Source: Pseudoxanthomonas sp. CF385
GTDB taxonomy: Bacteria > Pseudomonadota > Gammaproteobacteria > Xanthomonadales > Xanthomonadaceae
Length of the DNA stretch: 64,000 nt
Assembly: GCF_900104255.1 (NCBI RefSeq)
Contig: NZ_FNKZ01000001.1
Span: 1,518,001 to 1,582,000 of the forward strand
Reading direction: 5' to 3'
Shown: positions 23,675 to 33,145 of the stretch, one piece after another
How positions within the stretch are numbered: position 1 is the stretch's first letter
How the letters are laid out: the number at the start of each line of letters is the position of its first letter
Notes under the pieces: generated by a model
Told to the model about the DNA's origin: nothing
Seen by the model: only the letters and a program-made list of their open reading frames with translations
Databases searched by the model: none
Translations under genes and position numbers: made by a program

Positions 23675-24421
23675 ATGAAGACTGTCCTCATCACCGGCTG
23701 CTCCTCCGGCTACGGCCTGCAGACCGCCCGCCACTTCCACGCCCAGGGCTGGCGCGTCATCGCCACGATGCGCACGCCGCGCGCCGACCTGCTGCCGAAC
23801 GACGAACGCCTCAGCGTGCTGGCGCTGGACGTCACCCGCCCGGACAGCATCGCCGCCGCGCTCGACGCCGCCGGTCCGCTGGACGCGCTGGTCAACAATG
23901 CGGGGCTCGGCCTGTTCGGTGCGTTCGAAGCCACGCCGATGGCCACGGTGCGCGAGATCTTCGAGACCAACACCTTCGGCACGATGGCGATGACGCAGGC
24001 GGTGATCCCGCAGTTCCGCGCGCGCCGTGCCGGCACCGTCGTCAACGTCACCTCCAGCGCGACGCTGGCGCCAATGCCGCTGGTGGCGGCGTACACCGCC
24101 AGCAAGACGGCGATCGAAGGCTTCACCGCCTCGCTCGCGCACGAGCTGGGCGCCTTCGACGTGGCGGTGCGTCTGGTCGAACCGGGGTACGCACCCACCA
24201 CGCGCTTCGCGGCCAATGGCGAAGAGCGCATGCGCGGCCTGGTACCCGAGGCCTATGCGCGCTATGCGCAGGATGTGTTCGCGCAGCTCACCGACGTCAG
24301 CGCCTTCACCCAGGAAACCGATGTCGCGCAAGCGGTCTGGGATGCGGTCCATGATGCGACGGGACAACTGCGGTTTCCCGCGGGCGCGGATGCGGTGGCG
24401 CTGGCGGCGGTCGCGCGCTGA
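23675..24421 (+). CDS. SDR family oxidoreductase
   Basis: A 248-residue SDR with glycine motif TGCSSGYGLQTA, NNAG motif LVNNAGLGLFGAF, catalytic Ser in VVNVTSSATL and YTASK (Tyr-x-x-x-Lys). The C-terminus RFPAGADAVALAA is typical of SDRs annotated as retinol-dehydrogenase-like. It is divergent from the AraC/antiporter pair, a frequent arrangement for AraC-controlled oxidoreductases. The substrate is unknown. A TATCGT followed by GGCC at 23638-23647 may be the -10. Confidence 0.92.
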   Translation: MKTVLITGCSSGYGLQTARHFHAQGWRVIATMRTPRADLLPNDERLSVLALDVTRPDSIAAALDAAGPLDALVNNAGLGLFGAFEATPMATVREIFETNTFGTMAMTQAVIPQFRARRAGTVVNVTSSATLAPMPLVAAYTASKTAIEGFTASLAHELGAFDVAVRLVEPGYAPTTRFAANGEERMRGLVPEAYARYAQDVFAQLTDVSAFTQETDVAQAVWDAVHDATGQLRFPAGADAVALAAVAR

Positions 24422-24430
24422 GCGCGTGCG

Positions 24431-25615
24431 TCAGAGGCCGTATGCCGGCAACGTCGCTTCGTCGTGGAAGTAGCGCCCCATCAGCAGTTTGGGAAATACG
24501 GGAAGCCGCATCAGCAGCGTCGTGTAGTCGCGCAGGCACACCCCCAGCGCCGTTCTGGGGACGAACGACGCTGCCAGGCTTTCTGCGAGTTTCTGTTTGC
24601 GCGCAACGGCGGCATGCAGTCGTGCCTGGTAAGCGGCCAACGCGGCGCCCGTATCGTCGCCATGGCGGTGCAGTTCTCCGGCGAGCACGTACGCTTCCGC
24701 CAGCGCGAAGCCCGCGCCCTCGCCTGCGATGAGGGAAGGGCAGGCCGCGGCATCGCCGATCAGCGCCACGTTGCCCCGGAACCAGGTGTCCATGCGGATC
24801 TGGCTGATGCTGTCGAAGTAGATGTCGTCCGCCTGCGCGATGGCCGAGGCGATGGCGTCGGATTCCCATCCGATGCCGTCGAGCGCGCGGATCAACGTGG
24901 CCTTGCGTCCTGCATGGTCGTTGGGCGCTCCGCCCGCGAGGTGCTCGTCCCGCAACAGGACGAAGAAGAGCATCCGATCGTCGCGCATCGGAAAGCGCGC
25001 GACGTACCGGCCGGGCGCCGTATACGCCACGTAGGCGTTCCCGTTGCGGGGCCGGTAGCCGGCCACTTCGAACGAGGCGACGTGGCAGCCCATCGGGTAC
25101 TCGAACCGCGCGTCGGGACCGAACACGTGGTGGCGGACACGCGAATGCAGGCCGTCGGCCCCGATCACGAGATCTGCTTCCTGCGGTGCCGCATGTTCGA
25201 AGTGGACCTGCACGCGTGTGCCGTCGTCCTCGACGGCCGCGACGCTGTCGTCGAACCGGGTTTCGACGCGGCCATCGAGGGACGCGTAGATCGTGGCGGC
25301 AATGTCGGATCTCGCCAGCGTGGCCATGCGTCCCCGGGCGAGCTTCAGCAGTACGCTGGACGGATAACCGCCGCGCGTGCGGCCGGCCCGGTCCACCATG
25401 CGCAACTCGTCGGCGGTGTGTTGCATGTCCAGCAGGGTGGGCAGCAGGCCCATATACTCCACTGCGTCGTAGCCGATACCCCAGAGGTTGACCACGAAAC
25501 CGCCCGTCCGCAGTGCGGGCGCGCGCTCCACCAGGGTCACGTCGTGGCCGAGCCTGCCCAGCCAGTAGGCCAGCGCGGTTCCCGCGATGCCGGCTCCGTT
25601 GATGACGACTTTCAT
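24431..25615 (-). CDS. FAD-dependent monooxygenase (PHBH/UbiH-type)
   Basis: A 394-residue class A flavoprotein hydroxylase. The N-terminal Rossmann fingerprint is MKVVINGAGIAGTALAYWLG followed by an acidic VTLVERAP. The DG motif is ADLVIGADGLHSRVRHH and the GD motif is RGNVALIGDAAACPSLIAGEGAG. It resembles TetX-like and 2-polyprenyl-6-methoxyphenol hydroxylase relatives. It converges on the SDR, with 9 bp between the stops. The substrate is unknown; antibiotic modification is possible but cannot be claimed. Confidence 0.9.
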   Translation of the reverse strand: MKVVINGAGIAGTALAYWLGRLGHDVTLVERAPALRTGGFVVNLWGIGYDAVEYMGLLPTLLDMQHTADELRMVDRAGRTRGGYPSSVLLKLARGRMATLARSDIAATIYASLDGRVETRFDDSVAAVEDDGTRVQVHFEHAAPQEADLVIGADGLHSRVRHHVFGPDARFEYPMGCHVASFEVAGYRPRNGNAYVAYTAPGRYVARFPMRDDRMLFFVLLRDEHLAGGAPNDHAGRKATLIRALDGIGWESDAIASAIAQADDIYFDSISQIRMDTWFRGNVALIGDAAACPSLIAGEGAGFALAEAYVLAGELHRHGDDTGAALAAYQARLHAAVARKQKLAESLAASFVPRTALGVCLRDYTTLLMRLPVFPKLLMGRYFHDEATLPAYGL

Positions 25616-25690
25616 CGACGCGTCTCCCCAGGGGTCGAATCCAAGCATGCCCAGTATCGGGCGCGCGCGCACCTTGTCCCGGTGGCGCAA

Positions 25691-25716
25691 GAAAAAGCCC
25701 CGCATCGGCGGGGCTT
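25691..25716 (-). terminator. Rho-independent terminator of gcvP
   Basis: A 9-bp stem (25695-25703 with 25708-25716, AAGCCCCGC) with a 4-nt loop is followed on the minus strand by TTTTTC. It lies 23 bp after the gcvP stop. Confidence 0.88.
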
Positions 25717-25739
25717 CTTCGTCATCCGTGGTACCGCAC

Positions 25740-28634
25740 TCAGGCGTCCACTTCGTCCTTGTACGCATCCACCGGGATGCAGGCGCACATGACGTTCTTG
25801 TCACCGTAGACGTTGTCCACGCGCGCGACCGGCGGCCAGTACTTCTGCAGCTTCAGCGTGGCCAGCGGGAACGCGGCCAGTTCGCGCGGATACGCATGGG
25901 TCCACTCGCTGGCCATCACCATCGTGGCGGTGTGCGGCGCGTTCTTCAGCGGGTTGTCCTCGCGGTCCAGGCGACCGTCTTCGACCGCGCGGATCTCTTC
26001 GCGGATCTCGATCATCGCGTCGATGAAGCGGTCCAGTTCGTGCTGCGATTCGCTTTCGGTCGGTTCGACCATCAGCGTGCCGGCCACGGGGAAGCTCAGC
26101 GTGGGCGCGTGGAAGCCGAAGTCGATCAGGCGCTTGGCGACGTCCTCGGCGCTGATGCCGGTGGCGTCCTTGATCGGGCGCAGGTCGAGGATGCACTCGT
26201 GCGCCACCAGCCCGTTGCGACCGGTGTACAGCGTCTCGTAGTGCGCTTCCAGGCGCTTGGCGATGTAGTTGGCGTTGAGCAACGCCACCTGGGTGGCCTT
26301 GCGCAGGCCGGAGGCGCCCATCAGGGTGACGTACATCCAGCTGATCGGCAGGATGCTGGCGCTGCCGAAGCTGGCCGCGCTGACCATGCCGACGTCGCCT
26401 TCGCCGCCGAGCTTCTTCGGCAGGTAGGGCGCCAGGTGCGCCTTCACCGCGCACGGGCCGACGCCCGGGCCGCCGCCGCCGTGCGGAATGCAGAAGGTCT
26501 TGTGCAGGTTGAGGTGCGAGACGTCCGAGCCCCACTTGCCGGGCTTGGCCACGCCGACCAGCGCATTCATGTTGGCGCCATCGGTGTACACCTGGCCGCC
26601 GTGCTGGTGGACGATGTCGCAGATGGCGACCACGTCTTCCTCGAACACGCCGTGCGTGGACGGGTAGGTGATCATGATCGCGGCCAGGCGGTCGCTGTAC
26701 TTCTCGGCGGCGCGGCGGATATCTTCGACATCGACGTTGCCGTTGGCGTCGCATTTGGTGACCACCACGGTCATGCCGCACATCTGCGCGCTGGCCGGGT
26801 TGGTGCCGTGCGCGGATTCGGGGATCAGGCAGATGTCGCGGTGGGCGTCGCCGCGCGCGCGGTGGTAGGCGCGGATCGCCAGCAGGCCGGCGTACTCGCC
26901 CTGCGCACCGGAGTTCGGCTGCAGGCTGACGGCGTCGTAACCAGTGCACTCGACCAGCATGGCTTCCAGCTCATCGATCAGCTGGGTGTAGCCCTGCGAC
27001 TGCTCGGCCGGCGCGAAAGGATGGATGTTGCCGAATTCCGGCCACGTCACCGGGATCATCTCGGCGGTGGCATTGAGCTTCATGGTGCAGCTGCCCAGCG
27101 GGATCATGGTGCGGTCCAGCGCCAGGTCCTTGTCCGACAGCGCACGCATGTAGCGCAGCAGTTCGTGCTCGCTATGGTGGGTGTTGAACACCGGGTGAGT
27201 CAGGAATTCGCTGGTGCGGCGCAGGGCGGCCGGGATCAGCGAGGGCGCGCTGGCGTCCAGCGCATCGATCGACGGCAGCGTGACGCCGTCACCGGCGAAC
27301 ACGCCCCACAGCGCTTCGACTTCGGCGCGCGTGGTGGTTTCGTCCAGCGACACGCACAGCGAACCGTTGCCGCGCACGCGCAGGTTGATGCGGGCAGCGC
27401 GGGCACGGGCGAGGATGGCGTCGCGCGCGTCGCCCGGCTCGATGCACAGGGTGTCGAACGCGCTGGCGTGCACGGCCGGGTAACCCAGCGTGCGCAGGCC
27501 TTCGGCGAGGATGGCGGTGAGGCGCGCGACACGGCCGGCGATGCGCTTCAGCCCTTCGGGGCCATGGTAGACGGCGTACATGCTGGCCATCACCGCCAGC
27601 AGCACTTGCGCGGTGCAGATGTTGGAGGTGGCCTTCTCGCGGCGGATGTGCTGCTCGCGCGTCTGCAGTGTGAGGCGGTACGCGGCCTTGCCTTCGGCAT
27701 CGACCGATACGCCGATCAAACGGCCCGGCATGCTGCGCTTGTAGGCGTCGCGGCAGGCCATGAAGCCGGCGTGCGGGCCGCCGAAACCGAACGGCACGCC
27801 GAAGCGCTGCGAATTGCCGACCACGATGTCGGCGCCCATCTCGCCCGGCGACTTCAGCAGGGTGAGCGCGAGCAGGTCGGTGGCGACGACGAACAGGGCG
27901 TTGTTCGTGTGGATGGTCTCGGCATCCTTCGTCCATTCCTCGACCCAACCGCTGGAGGCCGGGTACTGCACGAGCACGCCGAAGTAGTCGCCGGCGGCGA
28001 GCTTTTCGTGGAAGGCGTCGGTGGAGCGCACGACATCGACGGTGATGCCCAGCGGTTCGGCGCGGGTGGCCAGCACTTCCAGCGTCTGCGGGTGGGTATC
28101 GCCGGCGACCAGGAAGGTGTTCGACTTCGATTTGGCCGAGCGCTTGGCCAGCGTCATCGCCTCGGCGGCGGCGGTGCCTTCGTCCAGCAGCGAGGCGTTG
28201 GCGATCTCCATGCCGGTCAGGTCGGCGACCATGGTCTGGAAGTTGATCAGCGCTTCCATGCGGCCCTGCGAGATCTCCGCCTGGTAGGGCGTGTAGGCCG
28301 TGTACCAGGCCGGGTTCTCGAGGATGTTGCGCAGGATGACCTTCGGCGTATGGGTGCCGTAATAACCCTGGCCGATGAAGCTGCGGAAGACCTGGTTGCG
28401 GTCGGCGACGGCGCGGATCTTCGCCAGCGCTTCTTCTTCGTTGATCGGCGAAGGCAGGGCCAGCGGCTGCGCGGACTTGATGTTGGTCGGCACGATGGCG
28501 TCGGTCATCGCGTCCAGCGAGTCGTGGCCGACGATGCGCAGCATGTGCGCGATCTCGGCGTCGTTGGGGCCGATGTGGCGTTCGAGGAACGCGCCGTGGT
28601 GCTCGAGCTCGCGCAGGGTGGGGGTGTTCGACAT
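25740..28634 (-). CDS. gcvP: glycine dehydrogenase (decarboxylating), P protein of the glycine cleavage system
   Basis: A 964-residue PLP enzyme of the full-length (fused alpha-beta) type. It decarboxylates glycine and passes the aminomethyl group to lipoyl-GcvH. The N-terminus [28 protein letters not shown] is typical of GcvP. The PLP lysine lies in [18 protein letters not shown]. Other hallmarks are [40 protein letters not shown] and NEHEYGN-free glycine-rich segments. gcvT and gcvH are not adjacent. A tandem glycine riboswitch in the leader, 56 bp upstream of the start, should switch expression on when glycine is high. A terminator follows the gene. Confidence 0.97.
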   Translation of the reverse strand: MSNTPTLRELEHHGAFLERHIGPNDAEIAHMLRIVGHDSLDAMTDAIVPTNIKSAQPLALPSPINEEEALAKIRAVADRNQVFRSFIGQGYYGTHTPKVILRNILENPAWYTAYTPYQAEISQGRMEALINFQTMVADLTGMEIANASLLDEGTAAAEAMTLAKRSAKSKSNTFLVAGDTHPQTLEVLATRAEPLGITVDVVRSTDAFHEKLAAGDYFGVLVQYPASSGWVEEWTKDAETIHTNNALFVVATDLLALTLLKSPGEMGADIVVGNSQRFGVPFGFGGPHAGFMACRDAYKRSMPGRLIGVSVDAEGKAAYRLTLQTREQHIRREKATSNICTAQVLLAVMASMYAVYHGPEGLKRIAGRVARLTAILAEGLRTLGYPAVHASAFDTLCIEPGDARDAILARARAARINLRVRGNGSLCVSLDETTTRAEVEALWGVFAGDGVTLPSIDALDASAPSLIPAALRRTSEFLTHPVFNTHHSEHELLRYMRALSDKDLALDRTMIPLGSCTMKLNATAEMIPVTWPEFGNIHPFAPAEQSQGYTQLIDELEAMLVECTGYDAVSLQPNSGAQGEYAGLLAIRAYHRARGDAHRDICLIPESAHGTNPASAQMCGMTVVVTKCDANGNVDVEDIRRAAEKYSDRLAAIMITYPSTHGVFEEDVVAICDIVHQHGGQVYTDGANMNALVGVAKPGKWGSDVSHLNLHKTFCIPHGGGGPGVGPCAVKAHLAPYLPKKLGGEGDVGMVSAASFGSASILPISWMYVTLMGASGLRKATQVALLNANYIAKRLEAHYETLYTGRNGLVAHECILDLRPIKDATGISAEDVAKRLIDFGFHAPTLSFPVAGTLMVEPTESESQHELDRFIDAMIEIREEIRAVEDGRLDREDNPLKNAPHTATMVMASEWTHAYPRELAAFPLATLKLQKYWPPVARVDNVYGDKNVMCACIPVDAYKDEVDA

Positions 28635-28690
28635 GGCAGGCATCCGGGAAGGGCAAAGAGGACCGGCGCGCGGAGAACGCACGTGGGATG

Positions 28691-28890
28691 CCCCTCTGTC
28701 CTTTTGCCTGAGAGTTTGGAAGCGCGGCGGACGAGGTCGCGTGCTTCGTGCCCCTTCGGCGCCGGCGCTGCCGCGAGGCGGCCGGTCTCTCCAGAGTGTC
28801 TGCTGCAGTGGTGGTATCGGGCCTGAGCGATTACGGGCGTTTGCGCCTTCGGCAGCCGGTCGCGTGCGACGGGCTTCTCCCACCGGGTGT
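28691..28890 (-). promoter_or_regulatory. tandem glycine riboswitch upstream of gcvP
   Basis: Read on the minus strand, aptamer 1 (28890-about 28801) has GTGGGAGAAGCCCG, GCCGAAGGCGCAA (28853-28841) and CGCTCAGGCC (28829-28820). Aptamer 2 (about 28800-28691) has CTCTGGAGAGACC, GCCGAAGGGGCAC (28760-28748) and AACTCTCAGGCAAAAGGACAG (28715-28696). These are the conserved blocks of the two glycine aptamers, joined by a short linker (CACTGCAGCAGACA). Location before gcvP matches the known use. No terminator-like T run lies between it and the start, so control may be translational. Confidence 0.93.
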
Positions 28891-28899
28891 TGCCGGCCA

Positions 28900-28905
28900 A
28901 GTATA
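28900..28905 (-). promoter_or_regulatory. -10 box of the gcvP riboswitch transcript
   Basis: TATACT on the minus strand lies about 10 bp before the first conserved bases of aptamer 1, where a -10 element would be expected. No good -35 was seen 16-18 bp further upstream. Confidence 0.5.
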
Positions 28906-29025
28906 GCCCGGGATAGCCCGCCGATGGCCCCGTGGCGGGGCCGCCGGCGGTTTCGGCGTACCATGTGCCGCCCGGCGCGGCCTGTTCATGGTGGACCGCC
29001 GCGCCCGTCCGGAGCGTCCCCCGCA

Positions 29026-30279
29026 ATGAGTGCCCCCCACGCCATCTCCAACCGCCGCCTGGCCCTGCTGCTGGGCGGGCTGGCGATGTTCGGCCCGTTC
29101 TCGATCGACACCATCTTCCCGGCCTTCCCGGCGATGGGCGCGCAGCTGGGCGCGGACAAGGTGGCGATGCAGCAGACCATCAGCGCGTACCTGCTGACCT
29201 ATGCGCTGATGAGCCTGGTGCACGGTCCGCTGTCGGACGCGTTCGGGCGCAAGCGGGTGATCCAGGGCGGCCTGTTCGTGTTCCTGCTGGCTTCGGCCGG
29301 CTGCGCGCTGGCCACCGACATGGGCACGCTGCTGCTGTTCCGCGCGCTGCAGGGCCTCTCGGCCGGCGTGGGCTTCATCGTCGGCCGCGCGGTGATCCGC
29401 GATGCGCGCCACGGCGACGACGCGCAGCGGCTGATGAGCCAGGTCTCGATGATCTTCGGCATCGCCCCGGCGATCGCGCCGATCGTCGGCGGCTGGATCC
29501 TGGGCTGGAGCGCCTGGCCGATGATCTTCTGGTTCCTGGCCGCGTTCTCGCTGCTGTTGCTGGTCGCGGTGGCCGTGTGGCTGCCCGAGACCCATCCGGC
29601 CGAAGTGCGCCTGAAGGTGTCGCCGCGCCACCTGCTGCGCGACTACGTCGGCATCGTGCGCAATCGCCGTTTCCTGCGCCTGGCGCTGGCCGGTTCGCTG
29701 AGCTTCGGCGGCCTGTTCCTGTACATCGCCTCCGCGCCCGCGTTCGTGATGGACCTGCTGCACCTCAACGAGCAGCAGTTCGCGTGGCTGTTCCTGCCGA
29801 CCATCGGGGGCATGGTGCTGGGCGCGTTCCTCTCGGGGCGCGCGGCCGGCCGGATGGAGGGCGCGCGCCTGGTGAAGATCGGCTACGCCTGCATGGCGTT
29901 GGCGATGGTGGCTAACGTGGGCTACAACGCCTGGGCCGGCGCGGACATCCGGGTGCCGTGGGCCGTGCTGCCGATGATGCTGGCCGCCTTGGGCGTGGCG
30001 CTGGTGTTCCCGATCCTCACCCTGGCCATCCTCGACATGTATCCGCGCCAGCGCGGCGCGGCGTCCTCGCTGCAGGCCTTCAGCAACCTGGTGGTCAATG
30101 CCATCATCGCCGGTGTGCTGTCGCCGCTGCTGAGCCATCATGGCCTGCATCTGGCGCTGGGCATGGCCGGCTTCGTGCTGGTCGGCTGGCTGATGTGGCA
30201 ATGGGAATCGCACGCCAGCCGTCGCCAGCCCGCGTGTCCGCGCGCGCCGGCCGCGCTCGAGCCCACCGACCAACTCTGA
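29026..30279 (+). CDS. MFS transporter, Bcr/CflA drug-resistance type
   Basis: A 417-residue 12-TM major facilitator. TM1 is LALLLGGLAMFGPFSIDTIFPAFP, the MFS loop 2-3 motif A is GPLSDAFGRKRVIQGG, and TM5 carries GIAPAIAPIVGGWILG (motif C-like). The pattern FSIDTIFPAFP is typical of Bcr/CflA multidrug exporters (DHA1 family). The ATG at 29026 follows TACCAT-GTGCCGCC at 28959, a possible promoter. The gene is divergent from gcvP. The substrate is not predictable from the sequence. Confidence 0.92.
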   Translation: MSAPHAISNRRLALLLGGLAMFGPFSIDTIFPAFPAMGAQLGADKVAMQQTISAYLLTYALMSLVHGPLSDAFGRKRVIQGGLFVFLLASAGCALATDMGTLLLFRALQGLSAGVGFIVGRAVIRDARHGDDAQRLMSQVSMIFGIAPAIAPIVGGWILGWSAWPMIFWFLAAFSLLLLVAVAVWLPETHPAEVRLKVSPRHLLRDYVGIVRNRRFLRLALAGSLSFGGLFLYIASAPAFVMDLLHLNEQQFAWLFLPTIGGMVLGAFLSGRAAGRMEGARLVKIGYACMALAMVANVGYNAWAGADIRVPWAVLPMMLAALGVALVFPILTLAILDMYPRQRGAASSLQAFSNLVVNAIIAGVLSPLLSHHGLHLALGMAGFVLVGWLMWQWESHASRRQPACPRAPAALEPTDQL

Positions 30280-30298
30280 CCTGCAACGAGATCTCCCC

Positions 30299-30709
30299 AT
30301 GTCCATCCAGTCCAAGGCCCGCCGCGAAGCGAAGAAGCGCAAGGTCACCAAGGAGCGCAACCAGGCACGCGCCAACGCGCCGGCGATCGAGCCGCACGCC
30401 GAGTTGCGCAATCCGCAGGGCGAACTGCTCGCGGGCATCGTGCGCCAAGCGGGCGTCTGGGTGCTGGGCATGGACGGCCGCATCGCCGGCAGTTCCGACA
30501 GCGCGGCGGAAGTGTTGGCGATGATCAAGCAGGCCGCCGCGCTCCACGAAGCGCAGGGCAACGCGGTGCGCCTGGTGTACTCCGACGAGCTGCGCGACAC
30601 CGCCGTCATCGAAGCGGCCGCGCAGGGACTGACGCTGGAACAGTTCGAGCAGCAGATGGCCGAACAGATGAAGGCGAACAAGCCGGAATCGGCGCCGGAC
30701 ATCAACTGA
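30299..30709 (+). CDS. conserved unknown protein with basic N-terminus
   Basis: A 136-residue soluble protein that starts 19 bp after the transporter stop, so it is probably cotranscribed. The first 25 residues are strongly basic (SKARREAKKRKVTKERNQAR), which might bind nucleic acid or ribosomes. The rest has a beta-rich part (LLAGIVRQAGVWVLGMDGRI) and a helical C-terminus (AAQGLTLEQFEQQMAEQMKA). No family was recognised. Confidence 0.75.
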   Translation: MSIQSKARREAKKRKVTKERNQARANAPAIEPHAELRNPQGELLAGIVRQAGVWVLGMDGRIAGSSDSAAEVLAMIKQAAALHEAQGNAVRLVYSDELRDTAVIEAAAQGLTLEQFEQQMAEQMKANKPESAPDIN

Positions 30710-30844
30710 CGCTTCGAGCGGTCCCGGTGCTCTTGGTGTAGGCGCGAGGTCAGTCGCGACCGCCCGACGTGGATGGGGAATACTCCCGGAAACGCTGGCA
30801 GGACTTCAACGCATCCTCGTCACAGGCCGCATGGACGCGTCATT

Positions 30845-31396
30845 TCACGGACGCGACTGACATCGCCCCTCCTGTGGCGCGCAGCGGCGGCGCCATGCGA
30901 TCGCGCCCGCGACCACAACCGTCGGCAGCCACACCCAGCGCAGCTCCGACCACAGCACTTCCGCACCGCGCGCGCTGAAGAAGCGGTTCGCGAACGGCGA
31001 CACCTCGACCACCCGCCAGGGCGCGAAATGACGCGCGTCGGACCACGGCCAGAACAGCGCCACGCCCAGTCCACCATCGGTCAGCATGTCGAGCAGGGGA
31101 TGGGACGCGGCCGACAACGCGACGAAGGCCAGGGCACCGATCGCGCGCGCCCGCAGTGATCGTGCAAGGAGGGCCGCCAGGGCGCCGCAGGCGAGTGCGA
31201 ACACCAACGAGTGGCTCGCGCCGCGGTGACCCCAGGCATGCGCGTAGTCGATGCCGAGCGCGAACATCGCGACATCGGCATCGGGCAGCACCGCGGCCGC
31301 CATGCCGGCGAGGGCCAGCCGTGGCGGGAGGCGGGTGCGGCCGAGCGCGACAGCGGCGGCAAGCGGGAGCAGGGCGTGGGTCAGGATCGTGGGCAT
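30845..31396 (-). CDS. YdjM/DUF457-type membrane-bound metal-dependent hydrolase
   Basis: A 183-residue polytopic protein. It has the YdjM signature: MPTILTHALLPLAAA at the N-terminus, MAAAVLPDADVAMF (the Asp pair), AWGHRGASHSLVFALACG (the HRGxxHS motif) and SHPLLDMLTDGG (the HxxxD motif), all in or beside membrane segments. Such proteins are predicted membrane-embedded metallohydrolases; the substrate is unknown and in E. coli ydjM is LexA-regulated. No LexA box was looked for successfully here. Confidence 0.88.
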   Translation of the reverse strand: MPTILTHALLPLAAAVALGRTRLPPRLALAGMAAAVLPDADVAMFALGIDYAHAWGHRGASHSLVFALACGALAALLARSLRARAIGALAFVALSAASHPLLDMLTDGGLGVALFWPWSDARHFAPWRVVEVSPFANRFFSARGAEVLWSELRWVWLPTVVVAGAIAWRRRCAPQEGRCQSRP

Positions 31397-31471
31397 GCGC
31401 GAGCGGGACTGCCGGGGCGACCAGCATCCGGCGCCTGCGTGGGCGGTCGATGAAGTCGGTGCGTACCCAAG

Positions 31472-31499
31472 AAAAAGGCCGGCATATGCCGGCCTTTTT
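31472..31499 (-). terminator. strong bidirectional terminator
   Basis: A perfect 28-bp palindrome (14 bp each side, AAAAAGGCCGGCAT half-site) gives a GC stem flanked by A and T runs on both strands. It lies 21 bp after the stop of the serine protease gene. Confidence 0.92.
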
Positions 31500-31520
31500 T
31501 TCGCACCCCGTCGGCAGCGT

Positions 31521-33074
31521 TCAGCGTTCGCGCTGCGTGCGCGTCGGCTTCAACGAGCGAGGGCCTTCGATGATGGCCGGGCGCGTGCGGAGCGCCGGAG
31601 TCTCCGGCGTGCTCGCGGTGCGCGCGCCCTGACCCTGGGCTGTTGCGCCGGCACTCCGGACCAGAGGCTGCGAGCCGTTCTCACGCACCGGATCCGCGGC
31701 GATCCACTGCTTGATCTGCGGGAAGATCAGGTCCAGGCGGGAGTAGAAATCGCGGTTCTGCGCGTTGTTGAGGTTGCCGGAATTCGCGCAGGTCGCCCAG
31801 CCGCCGTACAGACCGCCCCGCAGGCGATACGAGTTGTCGGTGTAGCGGGTGAAGAGCCCCGAGCCGCTGCTGCCGCCTTCGGTCGTGCCTTCGAGCCAGC
31901 CTGCCGCAAACCGCTCCGGATAGGGGCTGCCGGTGACCGATTTGCCGAACGACACCTTTTTCGCGTCGCCCGCCGGATGGTGGATGGCCATGACGTCGGC
32001 ATCCAGCGCAACGGGGCTGGCGTCCCACCCTGCGAACGTCGCACCGGCGGGGGCCGGGTTCCTGAGGCGCAGCAGGAGGGCGTCACTCGCGGCGTCGACG
32101 AAGAGCAGGTCGGCGCCGCCCGTCAGCGGATTCCCCCTGACGGCGTTGGTGACCGTGCACCCGGTGTTCTCGTACGCCCAGTAGGTGTTGAGCGTGTTCG
32201 CGACGGTCTGGTCGCCGATGCAGTGGGCGGCCGAGTAGAAGTAGGGCACCTGGGTGGCAGCGGTGGTGTCGTTGATGAGCGTCCCGGTGCACACATAGCT
32301 CTTGCCGCCGGTGGAGAACACCATGTGCGCCACCGCGTTCTTGGCCTGCACATAAGCAGGACCCAACGCGTCGACGCGGCAGACGGCGTTGATGTTGCAC
32401 GCGCCGGAGTCGCCCAGTGCCTTCACGATCTTGAAATCGTTGCGGCTGTTGGTGAGCAGGTGCGAGATTTCCGGCGCCTGCAGCCTCGCCTGGAGCACCT
32501 TGACGTGGGCAGGGCGGTAGACCTCGATGATCTGCGCCGCGCCATCGGTGGCGGGCGTCCAGTACAGCCCCTGGGCATCGGCCAGCGACTGCGCTTCCGC
32601 GGCAGTGACCATGGCCACGACGCGTCCCGGATCGTCGGCGCCGGCGAAACGCAGTTCCACGTGGGGATGCAGTCCTTTCACCTGCAGGCCGACACGCAGA
32701 CCGAGCGCATCCGGAGAGCCGATCTGCAGGCGCGCGACCGCGCCTCCCGTGCGGAGCGGCACCCAGCGCAACGCGGGCGTGGTGCGTCCGATGCCTTCGC
32801 TTGCGAGCTTCCGGCCGATGCCGATCTGGGTGGCCTTGATGCGCTGGCTGGCATTGCGTTGTTCGAGTTCGACCAGCCGCTCGAGCGCGAGTTCGCGGTA
32901 ACCCTGGCCGATGGTGGTGCTCGCGGGAAACGGCGCCAGCTTCCACGCGGGCGCGGCCTGTGCGGGCGTGCGGCTGGCTTCACCGGCCACCTGGGTCACG
33001 CCCGCGCTGGCGGCCAGGGGCGTGGCGACCAGCATCAGGCTGGCCAGGCATCGCAGGGTGTTCGATCGCGTCAT
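31521..33074 (-). CDS. secreted trypsin-like serine endopeptidase (lysyl-endopeptidase-like)
   Basis: A 517-residue secreted S1-fold protease. Residues 1-25 are a signal peptide (SLMLVATPLAASAG). A propeptide of about 190 residues follows. The catalytic domain has the His in YFYSAAHCIGD, a candidate Asp in GGADLLFVDAASDALLLRL and the Ser in GTTEGGSSGSGLF. Cys pairs (GACNINAVCRVD, YVCTGTL, TGCTV, WATCANSG) match disulfide-rich lysyl endopeptidases of Lysobacter and Achromobacter. The C-terminal Pro/Arg/Thr tail is low in complexity. GGAGG lies upstream of the ATG at 33074. Specificity for Lys is inference from family resemblance. Confidence 0.87.
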   Translation of the reverse strand: MTRSNTLRCLASLMLVATPLAASAGVTQVAGEASRTPAQAAPAWKLAPFPASTTIGQGYRELALERLVELEQRNASQRIKATQIGIGRKLASEGIGRTTPALRWVPLRTGGAVARLQIGSPDALGLRVGLQVKGLHPHVELRFAGADDPGRVVAMVTAAEAQSLADAQGLYWTPATDGAAQIIEVYRPAHVKVLQARLQAPEISHLLTNSRNDFKIVKALGDSGACNINAVCRVDALGPAYVQAKNAVAHMVFSTGGKSYVCTGTLINDTTAATQVPYFYSAAHCIGDQTVANTLNTYWAYENTGCTVTNAVRGNPLTGGADLLFVDAASDALLLRLRNPAPAGATFAGWDASPVALDADVMAIHHPAGDAKKVSFGKSVTGSPYPERFAAGWLEGTTEGGSSGSGLFTRYTDNSYRLRGGLYGGWATCANSGNLNNAQNRDFYSRLDLIFPQIKQWIAADPVRENGSQPLVRSAGATAQGQGARTASTPETPALRTRPAIIEGPRSLKPTRTQRER

Positions 33075-33145
33075 TCTTCGGACCTCCATGTCGGAGCGTG
33101 GGATTGGAACGGGCGGGCCTCACGCGGCCCGCCCATGCGTGCAAC

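Noticed and set aside
25587..28826. 1079-codon open frame opposite gcvP and its riboswitch
   Set aside because: It runs antisense to a well-recognised GcvP and through the riboswitch; its translation is Arg/His/Val/Gly-biased without motifs.
30737..30765. Short hairpin GCGCGAGGTCAGTCGCGACC considered as a REP element
   Set aside because: Stem is only about 5 bp and no second copy was found in the window, so it cannot be supported as a repeat.
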